A stretch of 39,317 nucleotides of DNA from NCBI RefSeq assembly GCF_000828085.3, contig NZ_JXCA02000019.1, positions 537,820 to 577,136 on the forward strand. Reading direction: 5' to 3'. How positions within the stretch are numbered: position 1 is the stretch's first letter; every line of letters begins with the position of its first letter. Positions 24,701-32,496 of this stretch are shown here, piece after piece. The stretch is from Scytonema tolypothrichoides VB-61278 (GTDB lineage Bacteria > Cyanobacteriota > Cyanobacteriia > Cyanobacteriales > Nostocaceae). The notes below the pieces were generated by a model. It saw nothing but the letters and a program-made list of their open reading frames with translations. It had not been told where the DNA came from and made no database searches. Made by a program: the position numbers and the translations under genes.

Positions 24701-24946
24701 CCCTTGATGCCACTGTTGAGGGTGATAAGATGTGTTGCACTGTTTCTGATAACGGTGTTGGTATGAGTCAGTAACAGAGTGAGCATCTATTTGACCTTTA
24801 TTTTCGGGGTAGTAATGTTCGCAATTCTTTAAGTTTAGGATTAGGGTTGTATCTGTGTCGGCAAATTATTACAGCACATGGTGGGGGAATTGGTGTGAAA
24901 AGTGATTTGGGAGCAGGGTAGCACCTTCTGGTTTACTTTGCCGTTA
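24701..24946 (+). pseudogene. Displaced copy of the 3' end of the kinase gene at 20779
   Basis: From CCCTTGATGCCAC at 24701 the sequence matches 22721-22965 of the intact kinase at a constant offset of 1980 bases. I see only a scrambled stretch at 24714-24720, a C-to-T change at 24772 that turns a Gln codon into TAG, and one extra base near 24913. It encodes part of the ATPase domain (DNGVGMS, GLGLGLYLCR) but has no start and cannot be functional. High identity suggests a recent duplication. Confidence 0.93.
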
Positions 24947-25018
24947 GAGAATCATCTCAAATAATACCAATTCGCTGTTTTCTGTTCCCCGTTAAGAGTT
25001 AAGCGTTAAGAGTTCCCT

Positions 25019-26719
25019 TCAGTTCTCCTCACTAGAAAGCTTAGGTAGTTGCTCAATAGCTTTTGACCAAACTCTTTTGTAATCTTCAATTGCGCCGCTA
25101 TAATCTTTTAGCTTAGAACGGGCGTTACCCCGACTAATATAAGCTTTAGCATCGTTAGGATTGAGCTGTAAAAACTGGGTGTAATCTTCAATTGCACCGT
25201 GGTAGTCTTTTAGCCGGGAGCGAGCATTAGCTCGATTGACGTATGCTTCAGCATTGTTGGAATTCAATTCTAGACATCGAGTGTAATCTTTAATTGCGGC
25301 ACTGTAATCTTCTAACTCACAATAAACATTGCCTCGGCTAATGTAAGTCTTAGCATGATTAGGATTTATCCACAAGGATTGAGTATAATCATCGATTGCA
25401 CCAGTGTAGTCTTTGAGTATAAAACGAGCATTACCCCGGCTGATATATGCTTGTGGATCATGAGGATTCATCTTCAAGGATTGTGTATAATCCTCGATAG
25501 CGCCACTATAATCATTCAACTCACAACGAGCATGACCCCGCTGAATATATAATTTGGCTTGATCAGAACTTAGTAGCAAAGCTTGAGTGCTTTCTTCAGG
25601 CTGATATTGGGTGTTACTTAAGGTAACGTAAACTTCGCCATCGTCAGAATGAAATGGCAGAAACGGAATGCTATCGTCAAATGTGTTAGTGTTATTTTCC
25701 AACACAGAGCTAGTGTGAGTTTGAGTGATATTGATATCAGTGTCGATATCTATATCACTGGAATGGAGTTCAAAATAACGGGTGTGTTCTACAATCGCTT
25801 CTTTGTTCTCAATTTCAGAGTAAGTAAACCTCATATCACGGGGAATCGAATTGTCAGGATAAGGCTGCACGGCAGTACTGTAATCTGCAATTGCTCCTTT
25901 GTAATCTCCTAGTTCAAAGCGGATCAACCCTCGATTTTGGCGCGCTTCAACGTCGTTAGGATTAAATCGCAGGTACTTATCAAAATCTATGATTGCACCT
26001 TCGTAGTCTCCTAACTTTTGACGGGCAAGCCCTCGGTTGTAATAAGCCTTAAAGCCGTTGGGATTGAGCCTCAAGAACTCGTTAAAGTCTACAATGGCTC
26101 CTTTGTAATCTCCTTTTCGAGCCTTTTCTTCTCCTCGGCGGTAGAAAACCTCAATAAAATCCTGTTGGTGACGAAGCTGTTCTGCTGTCTGCTGTTGTTG
26201 AATAAGATTACGTGATAAAGTTATCGCATGACGCCGCAACTCAAATTGTGCCATCACCTGACTACTCAAGATCCGTAGTGCTTCCACCTGTTCGAGAGTC
26301 AAATCCCGAGGCATAATATCAATGACGCATAGCGATCCCATTCCAAATCCCTCAGGTGTAATCAGAGGTGCGCCTGCATAGAAACGAATGTTGGGATCAC
26401 CGAGTACCAAAGCGTTTGTTGCAAACCTAGAGTCTGCCAACGCATTTCTGACGATTAATGGTTTTTGCTGCAAAATGGTGTAAGCACAGAATGCAAGATC
26501 CCGACTTGTTTCAGGTGCTGTTAAACCCACCTTCGATTTAAACCACTGGCGATGCCCATCAATAAGGCTAATAATCGCAATTGGAGTATGACAAATTTGT
26601 GCAGCTAGGAAGGTTAAATCGTCGAAGACTTTTTCCGCAGGAGTGTCAAGAATTTGATACTGACGCAATGCATTAAGTCTATCCAATTCATTGTCAGGCA
26701 GTGGGGGTTGTAAGTTCAT
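25019..26719 (-). CDS. GAF-domain protein with two blocks of TPR repeats
   Basis: 566 aa from the ATG at 26719 (MNLQPPLPDNELDRLNALRQ), which matches the usual beginning of this GAF subtype; the frame stays open to a TTG at 26842. The GAF domain (~15-165) reads LDTPAEKVFDDLTFLAAQIC and later GFGMGSLCVIDIMPRDLT, typical of cyanobacterial signalling proteins. A first TPR block (~190-300, GDYKGAIVDFNEFLRLNPN type) is separated by a ~110-residue acidic Ser/Thr linker from a second block of about five repeats (DYSGAIEDYTQSLKMNP type). No kinase or cyclase output domain is present, so it is probably a sensor-scaffold that binds partners through the TPRs. The TPR DNA is visibly repetitive. No operon partner. 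Confidence 0.88.
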   Translation of the reverse strand: MNLQPPLPDNELDRLNALRQYQILDTPAEKVFDDLTFLAAQICHTPIAIISLIDGHRQWFKSKVGLTAPETSRDLAFCAYTILQQKPLIVRNALADSRFATNALVLGDPNIRFYAGAPLITPEGFGMGSLCVIDIMPRDLTLEQVEALRILSSQVMAQFELRRHAITLSRNLIQQQQTAEQLRHQQDFIEVFYRRGEEKARKGDYKGAIVDFNEFLRLNPNGFKAYYNRGLARQKLGDYEGAIIDFDKYLRFNPNDVEARQNRGLIRFELGDYKGAIADYSTAVQPYPDNSIPRDMRFTYSEIENKEAIVEHTRYFELHSSDIDIDTDINITQTHTSSVLENNTNTFDDSIPFLPFHSDDGEVYVTLSNTQYQPEESTQALLLSSDQAKLYIQRGHARCELNDYSGAIEDYTQSLKMNPHDPQAYISRGNARFILKDYTGAIDDYTQSLWINPNHAKTYISRGNVYCELEDYSAAIKDYTRCLELNSNNAEAYVNRANARSRLKDYHGAIEDYTQFLQLNPNDAKAYISRGNARSKLKDYSGAIEDYKRVWSKAIEQLPKLSSEEN

Positions 26720-27874
26720 CTTTTTTGATAGACCTTCAAAGGTTGGTTTTTGTAGAGTAAACAATATTGAAATGTATTTTCTCAACAACAGGTCGTTTTC
26801 TCTAAATCGTGTCGTGCTTCTCAACGATTTAAAGACACTCAATGCACTTGTGCAATGCGAGTGAAAAAGCCCTTTGAACTGACTTATTACTTGTTGCTAA
26901 AGCGGTTACAATCATATCCTGTTAAAAACCAGATCCAAATTACGACTCATATCAAATTTAGTATGTAACATTTCTGTGTATCAGAAATAACACTTATTTA
27001 ATAAAAAAATAAATAATAAATTTTTAACATCTACTTTTAGATAGATTTTAGAATTTCAATGCTCTTTTTGTTTCATGCTCAATGAGAGCAGGAGGTTAGG
27101 TACCCAGACAATGGCGACACTTACACCCTTATTGACATTTCCCTCAGTACGCCGATTCATCTAAAGAATTTTAGCATCTAGCTTCCAAGCGTATCGGGCA
27201 ACTTTGGCATCTACCTTACTAAGTATAAATGAAATGACTATGAAAGCTGATGAAATTCTTGGATGGATGTTTAAAAAAAATTATAGTTATCAATGATAGT
27301 ACTTATGGTAAAGCATCCACCTGATCGCAATACGTCTGAAGAAGAACGTTTTCAAGATGACTATTATTCCTACTTTGAGTCACCAGAAAATGCCCCTCGA
27401 TATAAACCGGCAGTTTATTTTCTGAATATAGTATGAGAGTTTCTGTTGAAAAACTATTCTTTACAAAGTAACCGTTAGCTCTTGCGTGATGAATTGTACT
27501 TTATTTATATTTATTTATTCTATCTGCGTACTGCTTCAACCTCGGCGAGAGGAGATATCACTAAATTGCTTTGCATGGAACATTTGGTTAGTAAAAGCAG
27601 GCATGAAATTATTTCAGCTTCTACTATTTAGATTTCCATTAAGTCAATTTCAGTTTCTCTGCCGCAAGTGATAAAGAAAAATTAAGTTATTGAAAAAAAA
27701 TTCAGTATACAGGCATACAAAGATGAGGAGATGGGGAGATTGAAAATTTTCAATTTTGAATTGATATCTCTGCTTGTCACGCCAGTCCCCAAGAGCGGAG
27801 GACACCGGAGTACAAGGGAAAACTTTTGGCACAAAGGCTGGCTCCGCTTCTTTTCAACGCAGATTGGTAGGTAC
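26720..27874. other. 1.15-kb AT-rich gap
   Basis: Apart from the 43-codon frame at 27305 listed separately, I find no gene, RNA or clear repeat family here. The stretch is AT-rich with several A/T runs (around 27000 and 27275) and separates the divergent-facing ends of the GAF-TPR gene promoter and the ftsI 3' end. It may contain the GAF-TPR promoter just upstream of 26842. Confidence 0.5.
27305..27436 (+). CDS. Possible 43-aa acidic peptide
   Basis: An ATG frame reading MVKHPPDRNTSEEERFQDDY then YSYFESPENAPRYKPAVYFL and NIV. It is rich in Tyr, Pro and acidic residues with plausible composition, but it has no Shine-Dalgarno and no recognised relative. It could be a remnant of a longer gene. 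Low confidence. Confidence 0.3.
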   Translation: MVKHPPDRNTSEEERFQDDYYSYFESPENAPRYKPAVYFLNIV

Positions 27875-29719
27875 TTAATTAGCAGGTATTTGAGACATTG
27901 TTTTACTTGGTGGAATTTGTTCAATAGTAATAAGTGCTTCCATGACGGACTTGGCAACGGGTGCAGCTACGGTACTACCATAGGCATTTTGGCCCCTCGG
28001 ATCATCAATCAATGCCAACACAACATAGCGGGGAGATTCCACAGGTAAAATACCCACAAAGCTGGTGATTTTAGCTCCAATGATGTAGCCACCAGCGCGA
28101 CTAGCTTTTTCGGCTGTGCCAGTTTTGCCTGCGATGCGATACCCAGGAATTTGTGATGCTTTTCCTGTTCCGTCATCAACAACAGTTTCCATCATTTCTA
28201 CAACTTTTCGGGCAGTCGCATATGAGAAGATTTGACGGGGTACAGCTCGGTTGGGTGAGTAGTGCATCTGCCCTTTGGTATCTATCAATCCCTGGACTAC
28301 GTGGGGTGTGACCAGTTTACCTCCATTAGCTAAAGCTCCGTGCATTTGCACCAGCTGCAACGGTGTCAACGAAAAACCTTGACCAAAAGAGGTCGTTGCT
28401 GGTTCAACTGGTGTAGCAAGAAATTCTTGCTGGCTTTTGAGCTGACTGCTAACAGTGAAGGGTAAATCCGTATCAACGCTTTGCCCTAAACCCAAGCGTT
28501 CCAACCAACCGTAGTAGACAGAGGGTTGCAATTTTTGGATAATTTTCACCATGCCTATGTTACTGGAGTGTTGGAGAATTTGAGCTATGTTTATCCGCCC
28601 GTAACGTTTGTTTTCGGCATTCCTGATTGTTCTGTCAGCGACTTGAATCTGACCAGGATCATTAAACACATCTTCAGGTCTAATAATGCCAGCTTCCATA
28701 CCAATAGCCACATTCAAAGGTTTGAAAGTTGAACCTGGTTCATAGAGATCTGCTACTGTCCAGTTTTTAAATAAAGAGATATCGGCTTTAGAGTATTCGT
28801 TTGGATTATAGGTGGGCTGAGAAACCAAAGCCAGTAGCGAACCATCCCACGCATCCATAACAATAACTGCCCCTCGCTTTGCTCGGTACTTTTGCATTTG
28901 TGCTTTAAGAGCAAAGCGGGCAACTCTTTGCAGACGACTGTCTATAGTGAGTTGCAGTCGCAAATCATCAGAATTGAATAAACCGTCTGGAGCATAATCT
29001 GGCATGAGCGATCCGTTACCTGTTCTGCTGAGCCGTACCATGTGCATAGAACGTTCCAGCAACTTCTCTTGGCTGTATTCCACACCAGCCTGACCACGAC
29101 GGTCAAGGTTAACATAACCTACCACTTCTGCAACTAAATCCTGCTGCGGGTATAATCGGGAGTATTTTTGAATTGACTCTAGACCATTCAGATGTAGTGA
29201 AGCAATACGATCTGCAATTTCTTCGCTTAAAGCAGTAGCAAGTGTAATACCGCTTTTTTTACTGTCAAACTTTTTTTCTAACTCAGCAGCATCTTGATCC
29301 ATTATCGGCGAAAGCAGTTCTGCCATCTCGTGGTTAGACTTTTCAAAAAGTTTGGGATGAGCATACAAAGTATATACGGGACGGTCAATTGCCAGCAAAT
29401 CTTTATTGCGATCCACCACTGGGCGACGGGGTATAAAAGGTCGCAAATTCACCATTTGCTGGTTTCGCGCTTTTTCTGTTAGCTTTGATCCCCGTATGAT
29501 TTGTAGGTTGTACAAATTAATACCCAAGCCGACTCCAGCCGCAATCAGAAAACTCCAAACAATGAAAAGTCTAACTTTCATGTTGGGTGGTTGCTCTTGC
29601 GTGGAATTAGGAAGTTTGCTATTCGACTCTCGTCTCGAAGCCTTCTGCTGTCGCTTTTTGAATGATGGTTTCGGAAAGTTAAAGTTTTTTAATTTTGTTC
29701 TGCTTGATGATTTTTGCAT
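27875..29719 (-). CDS. ftsI: Peptidoglycan D,D-transpeptidase FtsI (class B penicillin-binding protein)
   Basis: 614 aa from the ATG at 29719 (MQKSSSRTKLKNFNF). The frame extends upstream only through the heptamer repeat, so the longer start is rejected. A basic N-terminus is followed by one span (FIVWSFLIAAGVGLGINLYN), the pedestal region (FIPRRPVVDRNKDLLA), and the transpeptidase domain with the nucleophile motif EPGSTFKP (Ser at about 330), SSN (about 385-387) and GKTGTAEK. It cross-links septal peptidoglycan at division on the periplasmic side. The FtsL-like gene lies just upstream on the same strand, so the pair is probably co-transcribed. All catalytic motifs are intact. Confidence 0.93.
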   Translation of the reverse strand: MQKSSSRTKLKNFNFPKPSFKKRQQKASRRESNSKLPNSTQEQPPNMKVRLFIVWSFLIAAGVGLGINLYNLQIIRGSKLTEKARNQQMVNLRPFIPRRPVVDRNKDLLAIDRPVYTLYAHPKLFEKSNHEMAELLSPIMDQDAAELEKKFDSKKSGITLATALSEEIADRIASLHLNGLESIQKYSRLYPQQDLVAEVVGYVNLDRRGQAGVEYSQEKLLERSMHMVRLSRTGNGSLMPDYAPDGLFNSDDLRLQLTIDSRLQRVARFALKAQMQKYRAKRGAVIVMDAWDGSLLALVSQPTYNPNEYSKADISLFKNWTVADLYEPGSTFKPLNVAIGMEAGIIRPEDVFNDPGQIQVADRTIRNAENKRYGRINIAQILQHSSNIGMVKIIQKLQPSVYYGWLERLGLGQSVDTDLPFTVSSQLKSQQEFLATPVEPATTSFGQGFSLTPLQLVQMHGALANGGKLVTPHVVQGLIDTKGQMHYSPNRAVPRQIFSYATARKVVEMMETVVDDGTGKASQIPGYRIAGKTGTAEKASRAGGYIIGAKITSFVGILPVESPRYVVLALIDDPRGQNAYGSTVAAPVAKSVMEALITIEQIPPSKTMSQIPAN

Positions 29720-29730
29720 GAAAATAGTCC

Positions 29731-29793
29731 TTTGCCCTTTGTCTTTTGTCTTTTGTCTAAGTGCCAATGACTAATGACTAATGACAAATAACT
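29731..29793. repeat. Two abutting heptamer repeats between the FtsL-like gene and ftsI
   Basis: TTTGCCC plus three TTTGTCT units (29731-29758) are followed by AATGACT, AATGACT, AATGACA and AATAACT (29766-29793). The second array touches the stop codon of the FtsL-like gene. It occupies the short spacer inside a presumed operon. Confidence 0.9.
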
Positions 29794-30490
29794 AATACCC
29801 CACTGGATTCGGGGTTTGCTGTTGTCTTTCTGAATTTGGCGTTGTGGGTAATGAGTTAGGCTCAACAGGTGCTGGAGTCCAAAAAATCATTCTATCGGGA
29901 GATGGCGATACGAGGTTGGCAGGTGGACGTTCTGCTTCTTGTGCCATTTTGTTTTTTAGTACCTCGTTAGTCGTCATCAATTGGCGCTCATGGCGTTGCA
30001 AGTTTTGCATTTTACGGTATGCTTGACTCCAGAGTTGTTGAGAATACACAGTCCAACCATAAACCACCAGCGTTACAGCGACCAGTGCAAACGCCATAAT
30101 TGAGGAATGACGATGTAAAGTATACAGGCGCAGCAGCCAGGAAGGTATGGACTCAGGAGATGGCATTACAGGCACAGTTGAGGCTTTTTGTTTGCCTGAC
30201 TCTGACACTAATGTTGTTGTCTGTTTCTTGGCGCTAGAAGCTTCCCTTGTGAGTTCCTGTGGAGAGAGTGACGATTTTTTTGACGAAGCCCTTTGTTTTT
30301 TGGTGGATACTGGTGTCGGCACAGCAGGCACATCGACTTTTGAAGTTTTTAACTGCTTTGTCTCTGGGGCTTTTTCTGGTTTGGTGGACGCTTTTTTTTG
30401 TTGAGCAGAGCGACGTTTTCTGCGACTTTTTACTTCTGTCGGGAGCCTAGTGCTCGTTGCAGAAACATCTGATTTACGTGCAACAGCCAT
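29792..30490 (-). CDS. FtsL-like bitopic division protein
   Basis: 232 aa: a long Lys/Ser/Thr-rich disordered N-terminus (~1-120; RKRRSAQQKKAS and similar), one membrane span (SSIMAFALVAVTLVVYGWTV, ~128-147), then a short coiled coil (MQNLQRHERQLMTTNEVLKN) and a Pro-rich tail. This topology, and the position directly upstream of ftsI, is that of FtsL, whose periplasmic coiled coil pairs with FtsB and activates the FtsI/FtsW synthase. Sequence similarity to known FtsL is not apparent by eye, so the assignment rests on topology and neighbourhood. The basic cytoplasmic part is much longer than in enteric FtsL. Confidence 0.7.
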   Translation of the reverse strand: MAVARKSDVSATSTRLPTEVKSRRKRRSAQQKKASTKPEKAPETKQLKTSKVDVPAVPTPVSTKKQRASSKKSSLSPQELTREASSAKKQTTTLVSESGKQKASTVPVMPSPESIPSWLLRLYTLHRHSSIMAFALVAVTLVVYGWTVYSQQLWSQAYRKMQNLQRHERQLMTTNEVLKNKMAQEAERPPANLVSPSPDRMIFWTPAPVEPNSLPTTPNSERQQQTPNPVGY

Positions 30491-30975
30491 AATTGTTTAG
30501 AATTTTTGGATTATGAGACTTTACTGTATGAACATTGTCTGTTTTTACTCTTGTTATTATTGCCGATCAGACAATAACCACAAATAACACCACTAACTCA
30601 GTCAATATATTGTGATAGGTAGGCACACTAATCTTTGTATCCCTAAGAAACATGGTTTCTTAGAGAAATTTAGATTTACTGGTAATTTTGGGATTAACCC
30701 TGAATATCTTGAGTGTTCAGGTATCGTATTTAAAAGTATGACAACCTATTGTCACTCTAAGCAAGAGTATGCGAATAAAATCGTAATTTTTGGTATGATA
30801 TCGAGCTCCATGACTTAATTTGGTAATGCTACCCTAAACAATTAAGTTACCCTACAATAAAGTCAGGAATTTTGCTGAAATCTGTGATATCTAGTCACTT
30901 AAAAAAAAGCAATAAATAGGGTATCTTAATCAACAGACTAAAATAGTTCTTGCCGCAATTGGTGAAAGAGGAGTT
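30491..30975. other. 485-base AT-rich intergenic region
   Basis: Separates the divergent FtsL-like and lipoprotein genes. A 68-codon frame at 30612-30818 has no Shine-Dalgarno and unconvincing composition. I see no palindrome or repeat family; promoters for both flanking genes should lie here. Confidence 0.5.
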
Positions 30976-31248
30976 ATGAAAGTTAAAATCTTTAGTTTTG
31001 CATTAATTCTAGGTCTGGCGACAGTTCTCGGAGCTTGTGAGGGGGGCGGTGGAGCACCCGAAGGCGGTGCTGGAGGTGCTGGAGGTGCTGGAGGTGCTGC
31101 TACTACGCCTGCTGAACCAGCAGACACCGGTGCTACCCCTCCCGCCGGTGGTGGCACTACAGCTACCCCTCCCGCCGGTGGTGGCACTACAGCTACCCCT
31201 CCCGCCGGTGGTGGCACTACAGCTACGCCAACCAAGAGTCCTAAATAA
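30976..31248 (+). CDS. Small repeat-rich lipoprotein (90 aa)
   Basis: AGAGGAG precedes the ATG. The signal peptide MKVKIFSFALILGLATVLGA ends in a lipobox (VLGAC, Cys21), so a lipid anchor is expected. The mature protein is nearly all Gly, Ala, Pro and Thr: a (GGA)n run, then three identical decapeptides ATPPAGGGTT encoded by perfect 30-bp DNA repeats (31132-31161, 31162-31191, 31192-31221), then TPTKSPK. Low-complexity tether or spacer at the cell envelope; no enzymatic domain fits. The number of 30-bp units probably varies between strains by slippage. Confidence 0.8.
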   Translation: MKVKIFSFALILGLATVLGACEGGGGAPEGGAGGAGGAGGAATTPAEPADTGATPPAGGGTTATPPAGGGTTATPPAGGGTTATPTKSPK

Positions 31249-31369
31249 CAGTCTCAAAACAGCTAAAACACTTTGTTGTAGTGCTCCTTACTACATTGGT
31301 TGAGTTGATGCTCTCAAATTTATAGATGTGGACGGCTGTGTTTTGAGAGTGGATTAAGTTAGTCACGCT

Positions 31370-31575
31370 CACTGAGCTTTACAGGTATCCCTGCGGCACG
31401 GCTTTGCCGTATGCGCAAAGCGCACGTCCTCTGGGCTAAAGCGGAGCGTCTGCAAAGGAGATACGCAGTCCCTATCTCCTCCACCAGACGCTACGCGGAC
31501 AACGGGGAGAACCACGCCACTCCCCCTAAGCCCGGGAACCCACCCTTTGAAGGTGGCTCTCCAAGGGCGCACTGC
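31370..31575. repeat. Mosaic of interspersed palindromic repeats
   Basis: Contains GTATGCGCAAAGCGCAC (31409-31425, the inverse of modules at 313-332 and 19053-19075), the pair GCGTCTG/CAGACGC and GGAGAT/ATCTCC as nested arms around 31446-31494, and GGGAACCCACCC-type repeats. The 31249-31895 gap is made of this mosaic and the terminator below, with no gene before the secreted protein at 31896. Confidence 0.65.
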
Positions 31576-31663
31576 TCACAATTTGTATTGACCTACCTCA
31601 TCTGAAAAAGTGCCCAGGTACTAGCACCTGAACTTGTCAGACTTTGACAACAACTTCCCCAAC

Positions 31664-31696
31664 AAACCCGGTTTTTCTATGAAACCGGGTTTTTTG
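31664..31696 (+). terminator. Rho-independent terminator
   Basis: A perfect 11-bp stem AAACCCGGTTT (31664-31674) / AAACCGGGTTT (31682-31692), 7-nt loop, and a T-run to 31696. Directed on the plus strand. It lies 415 bases after the lipoprotein stop, so it may end a longer lipoprotein transcript or a separate small RNA. Its stem resembles that of the 5929-5955 terminator. Confidence 0.75.
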
Positions 31697-31895
31697 GCAG
31701 GTAAGCCCCTGGAAAGATAAAAATATAGAAAGTAGGGGACTAAAAGCAGTTCAAAATTCACAGCAGAAAAATATGCCTCCTGCACCATCTGCGCTGACAA
31801 AAAGAAAAAACCCTGTTCTGGCAAGCATCCTGCCTGTTGACTGTACACAACTTTTAGGCGTGAACCGCAAGCTTTTGACCTGGAGTAGAAAGAAA

Positions 31896-32213
31896 ATGAG
31901 AAGAGTGATAAAGTTTCTGCTTTTCATTGTCTGTACTAGCATATTGGTAGAGTTAAGCACTTCACAGGGGGCATTGGTCATGGCATTACCGCCAGAACAA
32001 GATTTACCTGAAGAAATATTGCGGACGGAGATTATCACAACAGCGCGATCGCCTGTTGATGGTAAACCCCTGACTGCTGGGGAATACGCCCAATTGCAAG
32101 CCCAGTTACAAAAAGTTCCCCCACCAAAACTTGATCAGCGAATTCAGGATCAAGTTTTTCTGATACGACTGCGTAAGACATTGCTTCAGCTTTTCCCATT
32201 TTTAGATATTTGA
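31896..32213 (+). CDS. Small exported hypothetical protein (105 aa)
   Basis: The frame opens at 31773, but the ATG at 31896 follows GGAG and starts a clear signal peptide (MRRVIKFLLFIVCTSILVEL), so I choose it. The mature protein is short, with LPPEQDLPEEILRTEIITTA, then DGKPLTAGEYAQLQAQLQ, and ends in a helical, hydrophobic QVFLIRLRKTLLQLFPFLDI. It resembles small cyanobacterial exported proteins, but I know no function. It lies about 280 bases upstream of glgB on the same strand, with hairpins between, so co-transcription is uncertain. Confidence 0.7.
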   Translation: MRRVIKFLLFIVCTSILVELSTSQGALVMALPPEQDLPEEILRTEIITTARSPVDGKPLTAGEYAQLQAQLQKVPPPKLDQRIQDQVFLIRLRKTLLQLFPFLDI

Positions 32214-32238
32214 AGGGTTTACCCTGAGCGGACTTGTG

Positions 32239-32268
32239 CTTCGGCAGCCGAAGCTTCGGCAGTCGAAG
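32239..32268. repeat. Tandem palindrome pair, 2 x 15 bp
   Basis: CTTCGGCAGCCGAAG (32239-32253) and CTTCGGCAGTCGAAG (32254-32268) are each self-complementary and in tandem, followed by a third partial copy (AGCAGCCGAAG to 32285). They lie just past the stop of the small exported protein. Confidence 0.8.
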
Positions 32269-32496
32269 CTTAAAAGCAGCCGAAGGGTATGGGGATCAAA
32301 TGAAGTGCGCATCATCCCACACTCGGTACTCTACAACCGATGAAGCACATTCCTCCAAAGGTTCTCTCCAAAGGTACTCTTTCCAAGGTAGGATCACTAT
32401 CACAACAAAAATTGCAAATAAATGTAAAGAATATATATAGATGTTTTACAAAGCGAATTTACTTACTCACTTTATTCAACGAACGTAGGTAGCTCC

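Noticed and set aside
30612-30818. 68-aa frame in the gap upstream of the lipoprotein
   Set aside because: Start has no Shine-Dalgarno and the composition is like translated AT-rich intergenic DNA.
30930-31257. Minus-strand and alternative-frame proteins rich in Pro/Ala/Ser over the lipoprotein gene
   Set aside because: They read the 30-bp repeats in other frames; only the plus-strand frame has a lipobox and ribosome-binding site.
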